Assembly (NCBI GenBank): GCA_015064205.1
Contig: SVSR01000014.1
Coordinates: 1-45,992 of the forward strand
DNA from: Oscillospiraceae bacterium
GTDB lineage: Bacteria > Bacillota > Clostridia > Oscillospirales > CAG-272
Length of the DNA: 45,992 nt
Direction of reading: 5' to 3'
The notes under the pieces were generated by a model. The model did not search any database. It was not told the origin of the DNA and saw nothing but the letters and a program-made list of their open reading frames with translations. Below are positions 24,850 through 34,312 of the stretch, one piece after another. The position numbers were made by a program, and so were the translations under genes. How positions within the stretch are numbered: the first letter of the stretch is position 1; every line of letters begins with the position of its first letter.

Positions 24850-25992
24850 ATGAAAACAATAACGATACTCGGCTCTACCGGCTCGGTAGGTTCGCAAACG
24901 GCAGACGTTGCTGCAAGCAGAAAAGGCGATGTCAGAGTTTTGGGAATATCATTTAATAAAAACGTGAAGCTCGCAGAAGAGCAAGCACGCAGGCTTGATG
25001 TAAAAATTGCCGTGGGCGCCGACGAAAAGGCGGCAGGCGAACTCAAAGTAAAGCTTGCGGATACCGGTATAAAAGTTCTTTACGGCAAAGGATCGATAGA
25101 AGAGCTTGCCGCACATAAAGTTGACCGCGTTTTCAATTCTATAACAGGATGTGCCGGTCTTCCGGCAACGCTTGCGGCGCTTAACGCGGGAAATATGCTT
25201 GCACTTGCAAATAAAGAATCGCTTGTAAGTGCAGGCTCACTCGTTATGGAAGCGGCTAAAAAAAGCGGTGCTTCTATACTGCCGGTTGACAGCGAACACA
25301 CGGCTATACACGAATGCCTCAGAGCCGGCAAAAAGAGCGAGGTCAAAAAGCTTATACTGACGGCTTCGGGCGGTCCTTTCTTTGGAAAGTCAAAGGAAGA
25401 GCTTGAAAAAGTAACGCCTGGGATGGCACTCAAGCACCCGAATTGGAGCATGGGTTCTAAAATAACCATCGATTCTGCCACACTTATGAACAAGGGTTTT
25501 GAAATTGTTGAAGCCGCTTATCTTTACGGCATGAACCGCTCAAAGATAGACGTTGTTGTTCACAGAGAGAGCATAATACACTCTATGGTGGAATATATTG
25601 ATAATACTGTCATAGCGCAGATGTCACTTCCCGACATGCGCCACAGTTCTGAATATGCGCTTGACTATCCCGACAGATTGGCATCTGTAACGCGCGCTCT
25701 TGACCTTACTGCATTATCAGGACTTACCTTTGCAAAGCCGGACAAAGAGGCTTTCCCAATGCTTGAACTTGGGTATGATATACTAAAATACGGTCAGGGA
25801 TACGGCGCTGCGGTAAACGCGGCAAACGAAACTGCGGTATGGCGCTTTATCAGGGGTGAAATTGGATTTTTAGACATATATAAAACAGTCAAAAGCGTAC
25901 TTGACACGCTCGGTGATTATCTTTTAAATGTAAACTCACTTGATAAAATATACGAGATAGAGTCTGAGGCCGCAAAGATTGCCGGCAAATAA
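24850..25992 (+). CDS. dxr: 1-deoxy-D-xylulose 5-phosphate reductoisomerase
   Basis: 380 residues. NADPH-binding LGSTGSVGSQT at 7-17; ALANKESLVSAG near 117-128; the metal/substrate segment LPVDSEHTAIHECL near 146-159; LTASGGPFF; HPNWSMGSKITIDSATLMNKGFE with the Ser/His flexible loop. It commits DXP to the MEP isoprenoid route, supplying precursors for the UppS step, with ispG two genes downstream. ATG follows GGAAGCTTTAAA. Confidence 0.97.
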   Translation: MKTITILGSTGSVGSQTADVAASRKGDVRVLGISFNKNVKLAEEQARRLDVKIAVGADEKAAGELKVKLADTGIKVLYGKGSIEELAAHKVDRVFNSITGCAGLPATLAALNAGNMLALANKESLVSAGSLVMEAAKKSGASILPVDSEHTAIHECLRAGKKSEVKKLILTASGGPFFGKSKEELEKVTPGMALKHPNWSMGSKITIDSATLMNKGFEIVEAAYLYGMNRSKIDVVVHRESIIHSMVEYIDNTVIAQMSLPDMRHSSEYALDYPDRLASVTRALDLTALSGLTFAKPDKEAFPMLELGYDILKYGQGYGAAVNAANETAVWRFIRGEIGFLDIYKTVKSVLDTLGDYLLNVNSLDKIYEIESEAAKIAGK

Positions 25993-26001
25993 CACTTAGG
26001 G

Positions 26002-27045
26002 GTGATTGATATAAATATTTTTTCGATTGTACTTGCGCTTGTAATATTCTCTTTACTGATATTCATTCATGAGCTCGGCCATTTTATGGCGGCAAGAAAA
26101 TTCGGCGTTACAGTTGACGAATTCGCCATAGGCATGGGGCCAAAAATATATTCACGCGTTTCAAAGAAAAGCGGAACACGATACAGTCTTAGACTTTTGC
26201 CTATCGGCGGATTTGTAAGCATGCCGGGCGAGAACGGCACGTCGGACGATCCTAACGCACTTTGCAATAAAAGCGTATTTCAGAGAATGATAGTCGTATT
26301 TGCGGGCGCTTTTATGAACTTTATTCTCGGAATAATCGTTATGACCGTTATCGTAAGTTCCTCGCAAGTTCTCGGCTCAACAACTATCCACGGCTTTGCA
26401 GATTCTGCTATGAGCGAGTCAACAGGCCTTATGATAGGCGACACTATAATAAAAGTTGGCGATGAAAGAGTGTACGTTGCAAACGACCTCGTTTATGAGA
26501 TCATGCGCGACGGTATCTCTCCCGTTGATATTACAGTTAAGCGCGCAGGCGAAACTGTTATAGTCAAGGACGTACGCTTCCCCTCATACAGCGAAAGCGG
26601 TATTCTTTATGCCGCGGCTGATTTTTATGTTTTTCCCGAAGAAAAAAACGTTGCAAACGTTATAAAGCACTCCTTCTACCGTTCCGTTTCAACAATAGAA
26701 ATGATATGGGAGTCATTGATAGACCTTATCACAGGCCGATACGGCTTTGAAGCAGTTTCAGGTCCAGTTGGTGTAACCCAGGCTATAAGCGACACCGCAA
26801 AATCAGGCGGTATTGACGGAGTTTTATACCTCGTTGTAGTTATAACAATGAATCTCGGTCTTTTCAATTTGCTTCCCCTGCCGGCACTTGACGGCGGCAG
26901 ACTCATGTTCCTTATCGTTGAAGCTGTTCGCAGACGCCCTGTTGATCCTGAACTTGAAGCAAAGATCCACGCGGCAGGAATTATAGTTCTTATGCTTTTA
27001 ATGGCGTTTGTAACCTACAAGGATATATCCAAACTTTTCGTTTAA
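26002..27045 (+). CDS. rseP: RseP-type site-2 zinc metalloprotease
   Basis: 347 residues. The zinc site HELGH is in the first membrane span (FIHELGHFMAARKFG, near 23-36), and the second ligand motif NLLPLPALDGGRL is near 290-302. One PDZ domain lies between (near 125-190, IIKVGDERVYVANDLV). The protease cleaves membrane-embedded anti-sigma factors and signal peptides. The start is uncertain: the GTG at 26002 lies within the extended Shine-Dalgarno AGGGGTGAT, and no ATG, GTG or TTG is in frame at normal spacing after it. Next gene is ispG, 13 bp downstream. Confidence 0.95.
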   Translation: MIDINIFSIVLALVIFSLLIFIHELGHFMAARKFGVTVDEFAIGMGPKIYSRVSKKSGTRYSLRLLPIGGFVSMPGENGTSDDPNALCNKSVFQRMIVVFAGAFMNFILGIIVMTVIVSSSQVLGSTTIHGFADSAMSESTGLMIGDTIIKVGDERVYVANDLVYEIMRDGISPVDITVKRAGETVIVKDVRFPSYSESGILYAAADFYVFPEEKNVANVIKHSFYRSVSTIEMIWESLIDLITGRYGFEAVSGPVGVTQAISDTAKSGGIDGVLYLVVVITMNLGLFNLLPLPALDGGRLMFLIVEAVRRRPVDPELEAKIHAAGIIVLMLLMAFVTYKDISKLFV

Positions 27046-27058
27046 TGCAGAGGCTAAT

Positions 27059-28114
27059 ATGAAAAATACTAAGAAAGTCAAAATCGGAAATACCGTCATC
27101 GGCGGCGGTGAAAAAATTGCGGTTCAGTCTATGACCAACACCGACACTCACGATTTTGAAGCAACCTTAAGACAGGTGCGCGCGCTTGAAGCAGAGGGCT
27201 GCGATATAATAAGACTCGCGGTTCCCGATATTGCATGCGTTAATACTATATGGAAATTAAAAAAATCAGGTGTCAGCGCCCCGCTTGTTGCCGACATACA
27301 TTTTGACTACAAAATAGCAATAGAATGCGCAAATGCCGGGGTTGATAAAATACGTATAAATCCCGGTAATATCGGTGCAGATGAAAAGGTGCACGCCGTT
27401 GCAAAGATATGTAATGAGAAGAATATACCGATAAGAATAGGCGTAAATTCAGGCTCGCTTGAAAAAAGTATACTTGCAAGGTACGGCTCACCGTGCGCAG
27501 AAGCGCTTGGAGAAAGCGCGCTTTACCACGCTTCCCTTCTTGAAAAATTTGATTTTGACAATATAGTACTATCTGTAAAAAGTTCAAACGTTAAAACAAT
27601 GATCGATGCTAACAGATTTCTGCACGAGCGAACAGGCTATCCTCTGCACCTAGGCGTTACAGAAGCAGGTACAGAAACTCAGGGGCTTATAAAGTCCTCT
27701 GCAGGAATCGGAAGCCTGCTTTGTGACAATATAGGCGACACTATACGTATATCCCTGACGGCAGACCCGACAAGCGAGGTCAGAAGCGCCAAGGCTCTTT
27801 TGCGCGCAATAGGCAGATCCGGTGCCAACACAATAAACATCGTGTCCTGCCCCACGTGCGGACGTACGCAGATAAATCTTATAGAACTTGTACATAAATT
27901 TGAAGAAATATCAGACAAACTAACAGTCAGCCGTCCGATAACCGTTGCTTTGATGGGCTGTGCCGTTAACGGTCCCGGAGAAGCAAGAGAGGCTGATATA
28001 GGTATTGCAGGCGGTACCGGCGAAGCGCTTTTCTTCAAAAAAGGCGAGATAGTTAAAAAAATACCCGAAGAGATTATTATAGAAACACTTATTAAAGAAA
28101 TAGAAAAAATGTAA
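27059..28114 (+). CDS. ispG: 4-hydroxy-3-methylbut-2-enyl diphosphate synthase (IspG/GcpE)
   Basis: 351 residues, the short bacterial form. IAVQSMTNTDTHD near 18-31 and ADIHFDYKIAIEC in the TIM barrel are conserved; the 4Fe-4S ligands are in VSCPTCGRTQINL (CxxC) and LMGCAVNGPGEAREADIGIAGG near the C-terminus. It reductively converts MEcPP to HMBPP in the MEP pathway. ATG follows GAGGCTAAT. It lies between rseP and polC. Confidence 0.97.
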   Translation: MKNTKKVKIGNTVIGGGEKIAVQSMTNTDTHDFEATLRQVRALEAEGCDIIRLAVPDIACVNTIWKLKKSGVSAPLVADIHFDYKIAIECANAGVDKIRINPGNIGADEKVHAVAKICNEKNIPIRIGVNSGSLEKSILARYGSPCAEALGESALYHASLLEKFDFDNIVLSVKSSNVKTMIDANRFLHERTGYPLHLGVTEAGTETQGLIKSSAGIGSLLCDNIGDTIRISLTADPTSEVRSAKALLRAIGRSGANTINIVSCPTCGRTQINLIELVHKFEEISDKLTVSRPITVALMGCAVNGPGEAREADIGIAGGTGEALFFKKGEIVKKIPEEIIIETLIKEIEKM

Positions 28115-28129
28115 AAGGAAAAGTCAGAA

Positions 28130-31100
28130 ATGGCAAAAGCATTAAAGGATAGGCTGCCGCGTTTTACTCCCGACTCCAAGCAGGAACGCTTTTTCGAAAG
28201 CGTGAGGAGCCACGTTATAAAATGCGACACAGTAAACAACTGTATTGAAATAGAAACAGAGCACGATGCCCTCGTTTCACCCGAGCTTATAGAAAGCGTT
28301 GAAAACGGGATAAAAAGCTCGTATGCGCTGAAGTCAGCCGTTATAAATCCGACCTTCCCTGCCGACCTTTTCGGCTCGAAAGAGTCTGTTGATCTTCTCA
28401 TATTCCTTGCTGAAAGACGGGGCGCGCTTGCCCACGGCTTCTTTTTCGATTACATTTTTACATATGAAAACAATACGCTTACTATAAAAATAGGCTTTTC
28501 AAGCGAAGGCATAGACCTTTTAAATATCGCCCGGACGGGAAGTATAATGGAAAAGGTCATTTACGAATGTTTTGGTAACACCAAGGCTAAGGTGCTTGTT
28601 GAAACAGAGTATGAAAAATACTTATACGATACCGAATATATGAAAAGCCTTGAAGAGCAGACGCTTGCAGCGTACAAGCTTGCTCCCGGCTCCACCACCC
28701 GAAAGGCCAAATTACCCGAAGAGCCGGCTTTCGATCCGACGGCAGGCTTTGAAAAGCGAATGAATCTCTCAAAATCAGAATTTGTATTTGAGCAAACAGA
28801 TACTACGGTACGCATCGGTCCTACGGTATTTGATATCAGCGAACCCGCCGAATTTATAGGAGCTCCATTTGCTCTCAGAGATATTACCCCCATGCGCGAG
28901 CTGACAGAACCAAAAAAGGGTCTTTGCCTTGTTGGTGAAACATTCTACTATGAGGAGCGCGAGCTGAGAGGCAAGGAGAGATATGCCGTAACGCTCGGCG
29001 TTACCGACAGAGACTGCTCGATATTTATAAAAATAACCGTTGACGCCTCAGAGCTTTCAACGTATGCGGATATTAAAAACGGAACTGTTCTTCTCATTGA
29101 CGGATATACTAAGCGCGATAATTTTGACAACGAGATCATCTTCATTCCCCATTCGATGATGAAGATAAAAATAAAGGAGCGAGAGGACAACGCTCCCGTA
29201 AAGCGAGTTGAACTTCACGCGCATACAAAAATGTCGGCGCTCGATGCGCTCATCGCTCCCGAAACGCTTATCAAAACGGCTTCAAAATGGGGACACAAGG
29301 CTATCGCAGTAACCGACCACGCAGTTGCCCAGGCATATCCTAACATTATGCTTGCAAGCGAAAAGCTTGAGGATTTCAAGGTCATTTACGGTGTCGAGAA
29401 TTATTTTGTTGACGACACCGCACGTGTTCTTTTCGGTGAGAATTCTCAAAACGATCTTAAAACCAGATTTATTGACAAGTTTATAGTATTCGATATAGAA
29501 ACCACAGGTCTTTCGGTACACAACTGCAAAATAACCGAGATCGGCGCTGTGCGCTTTGAAAACGGTGAGGTGAAAGAGGTATTCAACACCTTCGCTGATC
29601 CGGGCGAGCATATTCCCGAAAACATCACAAAGCTTACGGGAATCACCGACGATATGGTAAAAGGTGCGCCCTCTCAGGCAGAAGCAGTTAAAAGCTTTCT
29701 TGATTTTGCAGGCGATTCGATACTCGTTGCTCACAATGCAAACTTTGATGCGAGCTTTATAAGAAAGGCAGCCGAGGACGCTAAACTATCATTTAAGAAT
29801 ACATATCTTGATACAGTTGCTCTTTCAAGATACCTTAATCCCAATCTGAAAAATCACAAGCTTGATACCCTTGCAGAGCATTACGAGCTTGGTAAGTTTA
29901 ATCACCACAGAGCATCGGACGATGCCGAGATGCTTGCACGTATACTCGATAAAATGTTAAATGAACTTTCAAAGGACGGACTTCGCACGCTCGAGGAGCT
30001 TACGCGCGAAATGAGCGACAAGGCCGATCCTCTGAAGATGAAAACTTATCATCAGATACTTCTTGTAAAGAACAAGGTAGGACTGAAAAATCTCTATAAG
30101 ATCATCTCAAAAAGCTATCTGAGTTATTTCAGGCGCTATCCGAGAACGCCGAAATCGCTTATCGATTCTCACAGAGAAGGGCTTATCATAGGCTCTGCAT
30201 GTGAGGCAGGCGAGCTTTATCAGGCAATACTTTCAGGCGCAACAGAATCGGAAATCGAGCGTATTGCGAATTATTACGACTATCTTGAAATACAGCCGCT
30301 TTGCAACAATGCATTTATGGTTGAAGACGGCATACTTCCCGACCTTGACGCACTACGAAGCATCAACCGCCGTATATACGAGCTTGGCAAAAAGTTAAAT
30401 AAGCCCGTTTGCGCTACCTGCGACGCGCACTTCTTAAACAAAGAGGACGAGATCGAACGTCAGATACTCGTTTCAAACAAGTATAAGGATGCCGACCGTG
30501 AAGCAGGCTTGTATTTGCGCACTACAGAGGAAATGCTCAAAGAATTTGAGTATCTCGGAAAAGATGCGGCGTACGAGGTTGTTGTTACCAATACTAATCT
30601 CATAGCGGATATGATAGAAAAGATCCGCCCGATACCCGAGGGCAACTATCCGCCAAGCTTACCCGGTGTTAACGAGGAGCTGGAACAGATGTGCCGCGAC
30701 CGTGTTCGTGACATGTATGAGTTTGAAGGCAAGATACCCGATGTTGTATCGGAAAGACTTGACAGAGAGCTCAAATCTATCATCGGTAACGGTTTTGCGA
30801 TCATGTATATGATAGCGCAAAAGCTCGTGCTGAACAGCGAAAAGGCAGGCTATCTTGTAGGCTCAAGAGGCTCTGTCGGCTCGTCATTTGCGGCAACGAT
30901 GTCGGGTATCACAGAGGTAAACCCTCTCCAGCCTCATTACAGATGTACAAATTGCCGTTACTCTGAGTTTATTACAGACGGCTCATACGGCTCGGGCTTC
31001 GACTTGCCCGACAAAAACTGTCCTCACTGTAATACCCCAATGTACCGTGACGGACACGATATTCCTTTTGAAACCTTCCTTGGCTTTTACGGCGACAAAT

Positions 31101-32647
31101 CTCCCGATATAGACCTTAATTTCTCGGGCGACGTTCAGGAAGATGCGCACAAATATACCGAAGAGCTTTTCGGTAAGGAAAACGTGTTCAGAGCAGGTAC
31201 GATAGGCACTCTTGCATCAAAGACCGCTTACGGTTACGTTAAGAAATACCTTGAAGAACGGCAGATCGCCCTGCCTAAAGCAGAAGTGCAAAGGCTTGTA
31301 AACGGATGTGTTGACGTTAAGAAAACAACAGGTCAGCACCCCGGCGGTATTATAGTTGTTCCGCGTGAATACGACGTTTACGACTTTACACCCGTACAGC
31401 ACCCTGCCGATAACCCCGATGCAGGCACGATTACTACCCATTTTACATACAAATTCCTGCATGATACGATACTCAAGCTTGACATACTCGGGCACGATGT
31501 ACCGACGAAGTATAAGATGCTTGAAAGGTATACAAACACAAGCGTACTCGACGTACCTATGAATGACAGAAAGGTTTACGAGCTCTTCTTATCAACCAAG
31601 CCTCTCGGCGTTACTCCCGAGGATATCGGAAGCCCTATCGGCACGTACGGACTTCCCGAAATGGGAACAAAATTCGTCCGTCAGATGCTTGTTGATACAA
31701 AGCCGAAAGGCTTTTCCGACCTTTTGCAGATTTCGGGACTTTCACATGGTACTGACGTTTGGCTTGGTAATGCAAAAGACCTTATTGACCAGGGTATCTG
31801 CACGATATCTGACGTTATCGGTACGCGTGACAGTATTATGACATACCTTCTCTATAAGGGAGTGGCCCCAAAGGATGCTTTCCAGATAATGGAGGATACG
31901 CGTAAGGGTAAAGCCCTTAAAACCTTTACACCCGAACGTATACAGATGCTTAAAGACCACAACGTTCCCGACTGGTATATCGAAAGCTGCCTTAAGATAA
32001 AGTACATGTTCCCTAAGGCACACGCGGCGGCATACGTTATGTCGTCAATCAGACTTGCATGGTATAAGATATATTATCCGCTTGAATTCTATGCGGCGTT
32101 TTTATCGGTAGCACCGGGCGGCTTTGACGCGGAAATCGTCAGCCGCGGCATTGGTGCAGTAAAAGCGTATATGTCCGAAATAGAGAAAAAAGGCACGGCG
32201 GCAACGCAGAAGGAAAAGGATACGTACGATATATTCCAGCTCGTTGTTGAGTGCATGGCGCGCGGGTTTAAATTCTTAAAGGTAGACTGCCGAAAGAGCG
32301 CGGCAACGGCATTCTTGCCCGAAGACGGCAAGATAAGAATGCCCTTCTCCTCCCTGCCGGGTCTTGGAGAGACCGCCGCGGCTAATATTATAAAGGCGCG
32401 CGAGGAAAACGAGTTTTCGTCTATTGAGGAAATGGGAAAGAGATGCGGACTTTCAAAGACCATCATTTCGCTTCTGAGAAAGAACGGAGCGCTTGAGGGA
32501 CTTCCTGAAACAGATCAGATGTCTATGTTTGACATGTCGCCCATTATAAACGAAACAAAGGAAGAAGCAAAAAAAGAAGCAGTTGCGGAGGTTATCAACG
32601 AAGCTTTCGTTGAAGACGCTCAGATCGACCAGTTAAGCTTATTCTGA
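28130..32647 (+). CDS. polC: DNA polymerase III alpha subunit, PolC type
   Basis: 1505 residues. Order of domains: N-terminal domains, an OB fold near 240-340, a PHP domain beginning near 358 (VELHAHTKMSALDA) split by an inserted DEDDh proofreading exonuclease near 452-620 (FDIETTGLS, HNANFDASFIRKA, HRASDDAEM). A zinc-ribbon-like CTNCRYSEF ... CPHCNTPM lies near 940-970, then the polymerase PDIDLNFSGD near 990, HPGGIIVVP, palm/fingers, and a C-terminal tail ending QIDQLSLF. This is the essential low-GC Gram-positive replicase with built-in proofreading. ATG follows AAGGAAAAGTCAGAA. It ends the cluster at a strong terminator. Confidence 0.98.
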   Translation: MAKALKDRLPRFTPDSKQERFFESVRSHVIKCDTVNNCIEIETEHDALVSPELIESVENGIKSSYALKSAVINPTFPADLFGSKESVDLLIFLAERRGALAHGFFFDYIFTYENNTLTIKIGFSSEGIDLLNIARTGSIMEKVIYECFGNTKAKVLVETEYEKYLYDTEYMKSLEEQTLAAYKLAPGSTTRKAKLPEEPAFDPTAGFEKRMNLSKSEFVFEQTDTTVRIGPTVFDISEPAEFIGAPFALRDITPMRELTEPKKGLCLVGETFYYEERELRGKERYAVTLGVTDRDCSIFIKITVDASELSTYADIKNGTVLLIDGYTKRDNFDNEIIFIPHSMMKIKIKEREDNAPVKRVELHAHTKMSALDALIAPETLIKTASKWGHKAIAVTDHAVAQAYPNIMLASEKLEDFKVIYGVENYFVDDTARVLFGENSQNDLKTRFIDKFIVFDIETTGLSVHNCKITEIGAVRFENGEVKEVFNTFADPGEHIPENITKLTGITDDMVKGAPSQAEAVKSFLDFAGDSILVAHNANFDASFIRKAAEDAKLSFKNTYLDTVALSRYLNPNLKNHKLDTLAEHYELGKFNHHRASDDAEMLARILDKMLNELSKDGLRTLEELTREMSDKADPLKMKTYHQILLVKNKVGLKNLYKIISKSYLSYFRRYPRTPKSLIDSHREGLIIGSACEAGELYQAILSGATESEIERIANYYDYLEIQPLCNNAFMVEDGILPDLDALRSINRRIYELGKKLNKPVCATCDAHFLNKEDEIERQILVSNKYKDADREAGLYLRTTEEMLKEFEYLGKDAAYEVVVTNTNLIADMIEKIRPIPEGNYPPSLPGVNEELEQMCRDRVRDMYEFEGKIPDVVSERLDRELKSIIGNGFAIMYMIAQKLVLNSEKAGYLVGSRGSVGSSFAATMSGITEVNPLQPHYRCTNCRYSEFITDGSYGSGFDLPDKNCPHCNTPMYRDGHDIPFETFLGFYGDKSPDIDLNFSGDVQEDAHKYTEELFGKENVFRAGTIGTLASKTAYGYVKKYLEERQIALPKAEVQRLVNGCVDVKKTTGQHPGGIIVVPREYDVYDFTPVQHPADNPDAGTITTHFTYKFLHDTILKLDILGHDVPTKYKMLERYTNTSVLDVPMNDRKVYELFLSTKPLGVTPEDIGSPIGTYGLPEMGTKFVRQMLVDTKPKGFSDLLQISGLSHGTDVWLGNAKDLIDQGICTISDVIGTRDSIMTYLLYKGVAPKDAFQIMEDTRKGKALKTFTPERIQMLKDHNVPDWYIESCLKIKYMFPKAHAAAYVMSSIRLAWYKIYYPLEFYAAFLSVAPGGFDAEIVSRGIGAVKAYMSEIEKKGTAATQKEKDTYDIFQLVVECMARGFKFLKVDCRKSAATAFLPEDGKIRMPFSSLPGLGETAAANIIKAREENEFSSIEEMGKRCGLSKTIISLLRKNGALEGLPETDQMSMFDMSPIINETKEEAKKEAVAEVINEAFVEDAQIDQLSLF

Positions 32648-32656
32648 TAATACTGC

Positions 32657-32686
32657 AGAACCGGCATCCAGAAGGATGCCGGTTCT
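32657..32686. terminator. terminator between polC and sigF
   Basis: AGAACCGGCATCC (32657-32669) pairs over 13 bp with 32674-32686 around loop AGAA, then ATTTT on the plus strand. It ends polC and overlaps the last bases of the convergent sigF, so it may serve both. Confidence 0.85.
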
Positions 32687-33407
32687 ATTTTAACAGCTCA
32701 CGCAGCTTTGCAAGTATCTTTTTTTCCTCGCGTGATATTTTCACTTGCGTGATACCGAGTTTTTCTGCACACTGCTGTTGAGTCATATTCTTAAAATATC
32801 GCATATACACTATCTTTCGCCAATCGCTTGGCAATTTGTCAAGCGCGCTTGTCAGCGCTATTTTTTCCGTCAGCGAATGAATTGCGTCGTCACTGTCGGC
32901 AATAAGCGTTTCAAGAGTAAGCCCGGTATCTGATACAGATTCGCTTAACGATGCTATCGGATTTGTTGAATCAAGGGCAAAAACAAGCTCGTCCCTTTCC
33001 ACCTCACAAAGATGCGCAAGCTCGTCAACACCCGGTTCATGCCCGTGCTCTCTCACGTACTCTTCTCTGACACGTAGTATCTGAGCGCCTAGTCTGCGCG
33101 TCTTTCGCCCTACGCGTATCATTCCGTCATCACGCAGATAACGGCGTATTTCGCCTATTATAAGGGGAACTGCATAAGTTGAGAACGCGGTATTATAGCT
33201 TGAGTCATAGCTGCGCACCGCCTTTAGCATGCCGAGAGAGCCTATCTGCAGAAGATCCTCAAGCTCAACTCCTCTGCCTAAAAAACGCGAGGCTATACTT
33301 CGCACAAGCCCTGAATTGTTTTCAACAAGCCGCTCAAGTGCCGCATCATCTCCGCTTTGCGCGAGCGTTAAAAGCTCGGCATTGTCTGAGAATCTTTCGT
33401 CTGCCAT
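32685..33407 (-). CDS. sigF: forespore-specific sigma factor SigF
   Basis: 240 residues of sigma-70 type. Region 2 reads NSGLVRSIASRF ... GVELEDLLQIGSLGMLKAVRSYDSSYNTAFSTYAVPLIIGEIRRYLRDDGMIRV; region 3 HGHEPGVDELAHLCEVERDEL; region 4 ends in a helix-turn-helix MTQQQCAEKLGITQVKISREEKKILAKL. SigF and SigG/SigB are similar; the two genes upstream (SpoIIAB and SpoIIAA) settle it as SigF. It directs early forespore transcription once released from SpoIIAB. ATG at 33407 follows AAAGGAAAAAAG. It lies 18 bp after spoIIAB. Confidence 0.95.
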   Translation of the reverse strand: MADERFSDNAELLTLAQSGDDAALERLVENNSGLVRSIASRFLGRGVELEDLLQIGSLGMLKAVRSYDSSYNTAFSTYAVPLIIGEIRRYLRDDGMIRVGRKTRRLGAQILRVREEYVREHGHEPGVDELAHLCEVERDELVFALDSTNPIASLSESVSDTGLTLETLIADSDDAIHSLTEKIALTSALDKLPSDWRKIVYMRYFKNMTQQQCAEKLGITQVKISREEKKILAKLRELLK

Positions 33408-33425
33408 CTTTTTTCCTTTCAGATA

Positions 33426-33872
33426 CTATAACTGAGCGCTTTTATTAAGATTGAACTGCATAGTTACGCACGTACCTGCGCCAATCTTTGATACTACTTT
33501 GAAGCGCTCCGACAGGCTCTCCATTATAGGGAACCCCATTCCGCTTCGCTCTCCCGCCGCATCCGTTGTAAAAAGCGGCTCCCGCGCACGTGATATGTCT
33601 TCAATACCGCAACCGCGGTCGCGAACGGTTACCGTGACGGTTGCATCGTCATATGATTTTAGTGTAAGATATATCTTTCCTGCTGTTTCTTTGTATGCAT
33701 GTACAACACAGTTTGTAACCGCCTCAGAAACTGTACACTTAATATCGGCAAGCGCCTCAACAGTGGGGTTAAAGCTTGCGCAGAAAGCCGCGCATATGTA
33801 ACGGGCAAGCGATTCATTCTCACTTTTTGAATCGAATACTATTTTCACTTCGTTTGTCTTATTTCTTTTCAT
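33426..33872 (-). CDS. spoIIAB: anti-sigma F factor and serine kinase SpoIIAB
   Basis: 148 residues, normal length. GHKL kinase boxes are intact: VSEAVTNCVVHAY (N box near 46-58), VRDRGCGIED (G1 near 91-100) and GERSGMGFPIMES (G2 near 111-123). It binds SigF with ATP and phosphorylates SpoIIAA on serine. ATG follows AAGGAAGTGTTTAA. It is the middle gene of spoIIAA-spoIIAB-sigF. Confidence 0.96.
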   Translation of the reverse strand: MKRNKTNEVKIVFDSKSENESLARYICAAFCASFNPTVEALADIKCTVSEAVTNCVVHAYKETAGKIYLTLKSYDDATVTVTVRDRGCGIEDISRAREPLFTTDAAGERSGMGFPIMESLSERFKVVSKIGAGTCVTMQFNLNKSAQL

Positions 33873-33889
33873 TTAAACACTTCCTTTCA

Positions 33890-34228
33890 TTATGATTTTT
33901 TATCAGTCTTTGTTTTTTCTATACAAATTAGCCTGTGAGTACCGGCAAGATCAAGTATTTTCTGAACCTCGGCTGAAGGCTCTGAAAGCTTAAATTCTAT
34001 GCCAAGCTCACGGCAAAGTGTAAAGCGCCCGAGTATAAGTCCGAGTCCAGAGCTGTCCATAAAGCTGACGCATGACATATCTATCACAAAAAGCACAGGC
34101 CTGTCCGAATATAAGCGCTCGTCCATCGCTTCCCTCAGTCCGCGTGCTCTATGGTGGTCTATATCACCGCCGACATACGCCGTCATACAGTTATTTTTGT
34201 ATTCAAATGAAATATTGTTATCACACAT
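33890..34228 (-). CDS. spoIIAA: anti-sigma F factor antagonist SpoIIAA
   Basis: 112 residues, STAS fold. The phosphoacceptor segment SCVSFMDSSGLGLILGRF (phosphorylated Ser in the MDSSG motif near 58) is intact. Unphosphorylated SpoIIAA frees SigF from SpoIIAB; SpoIIE dephosphorylates it in the forespore. ATG at 34228 has AAAGGA at a longish 12-base spacing. I could not find a convincing SigH promoter ahead of it; the upstream DNA is a terminator and then a repeat element. Confidence 0.95.
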   Translation of the reverse strand: MCDNNISFEYKNNCMTAYVGGDIDHHRARGLREAMDERLYSDRPVLFVIDMSCVSFMDSSGLGLILGRFTLCRELGIEFKLSEPSAEVQKILDLAGTHRLICIEKTKTDKKS

Positions 34229-34276
34229 TTATATAACCGTCCTTTACAGTTTTTTCATATGATAACATACATAATA

Positions 34277-34304
34277 TAAAAAAAATGTCGCAATAATGCG
34301 ACAT
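34277..34304 (-). terminator. intrinsic terminator guarding spoIIAA
   Basis: ATGTCGCA (34285-34292) pairs with TGCGACAT (34297-34304) around ATAA. On the minus strand it is followed by a run of nine T (complement of 34277-34285). It would stop minus-strand transcripts coming out of the repeat element before spoIIAA. Confidence 0.75.
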
Positions 34305-34312
34305 GGATACTT

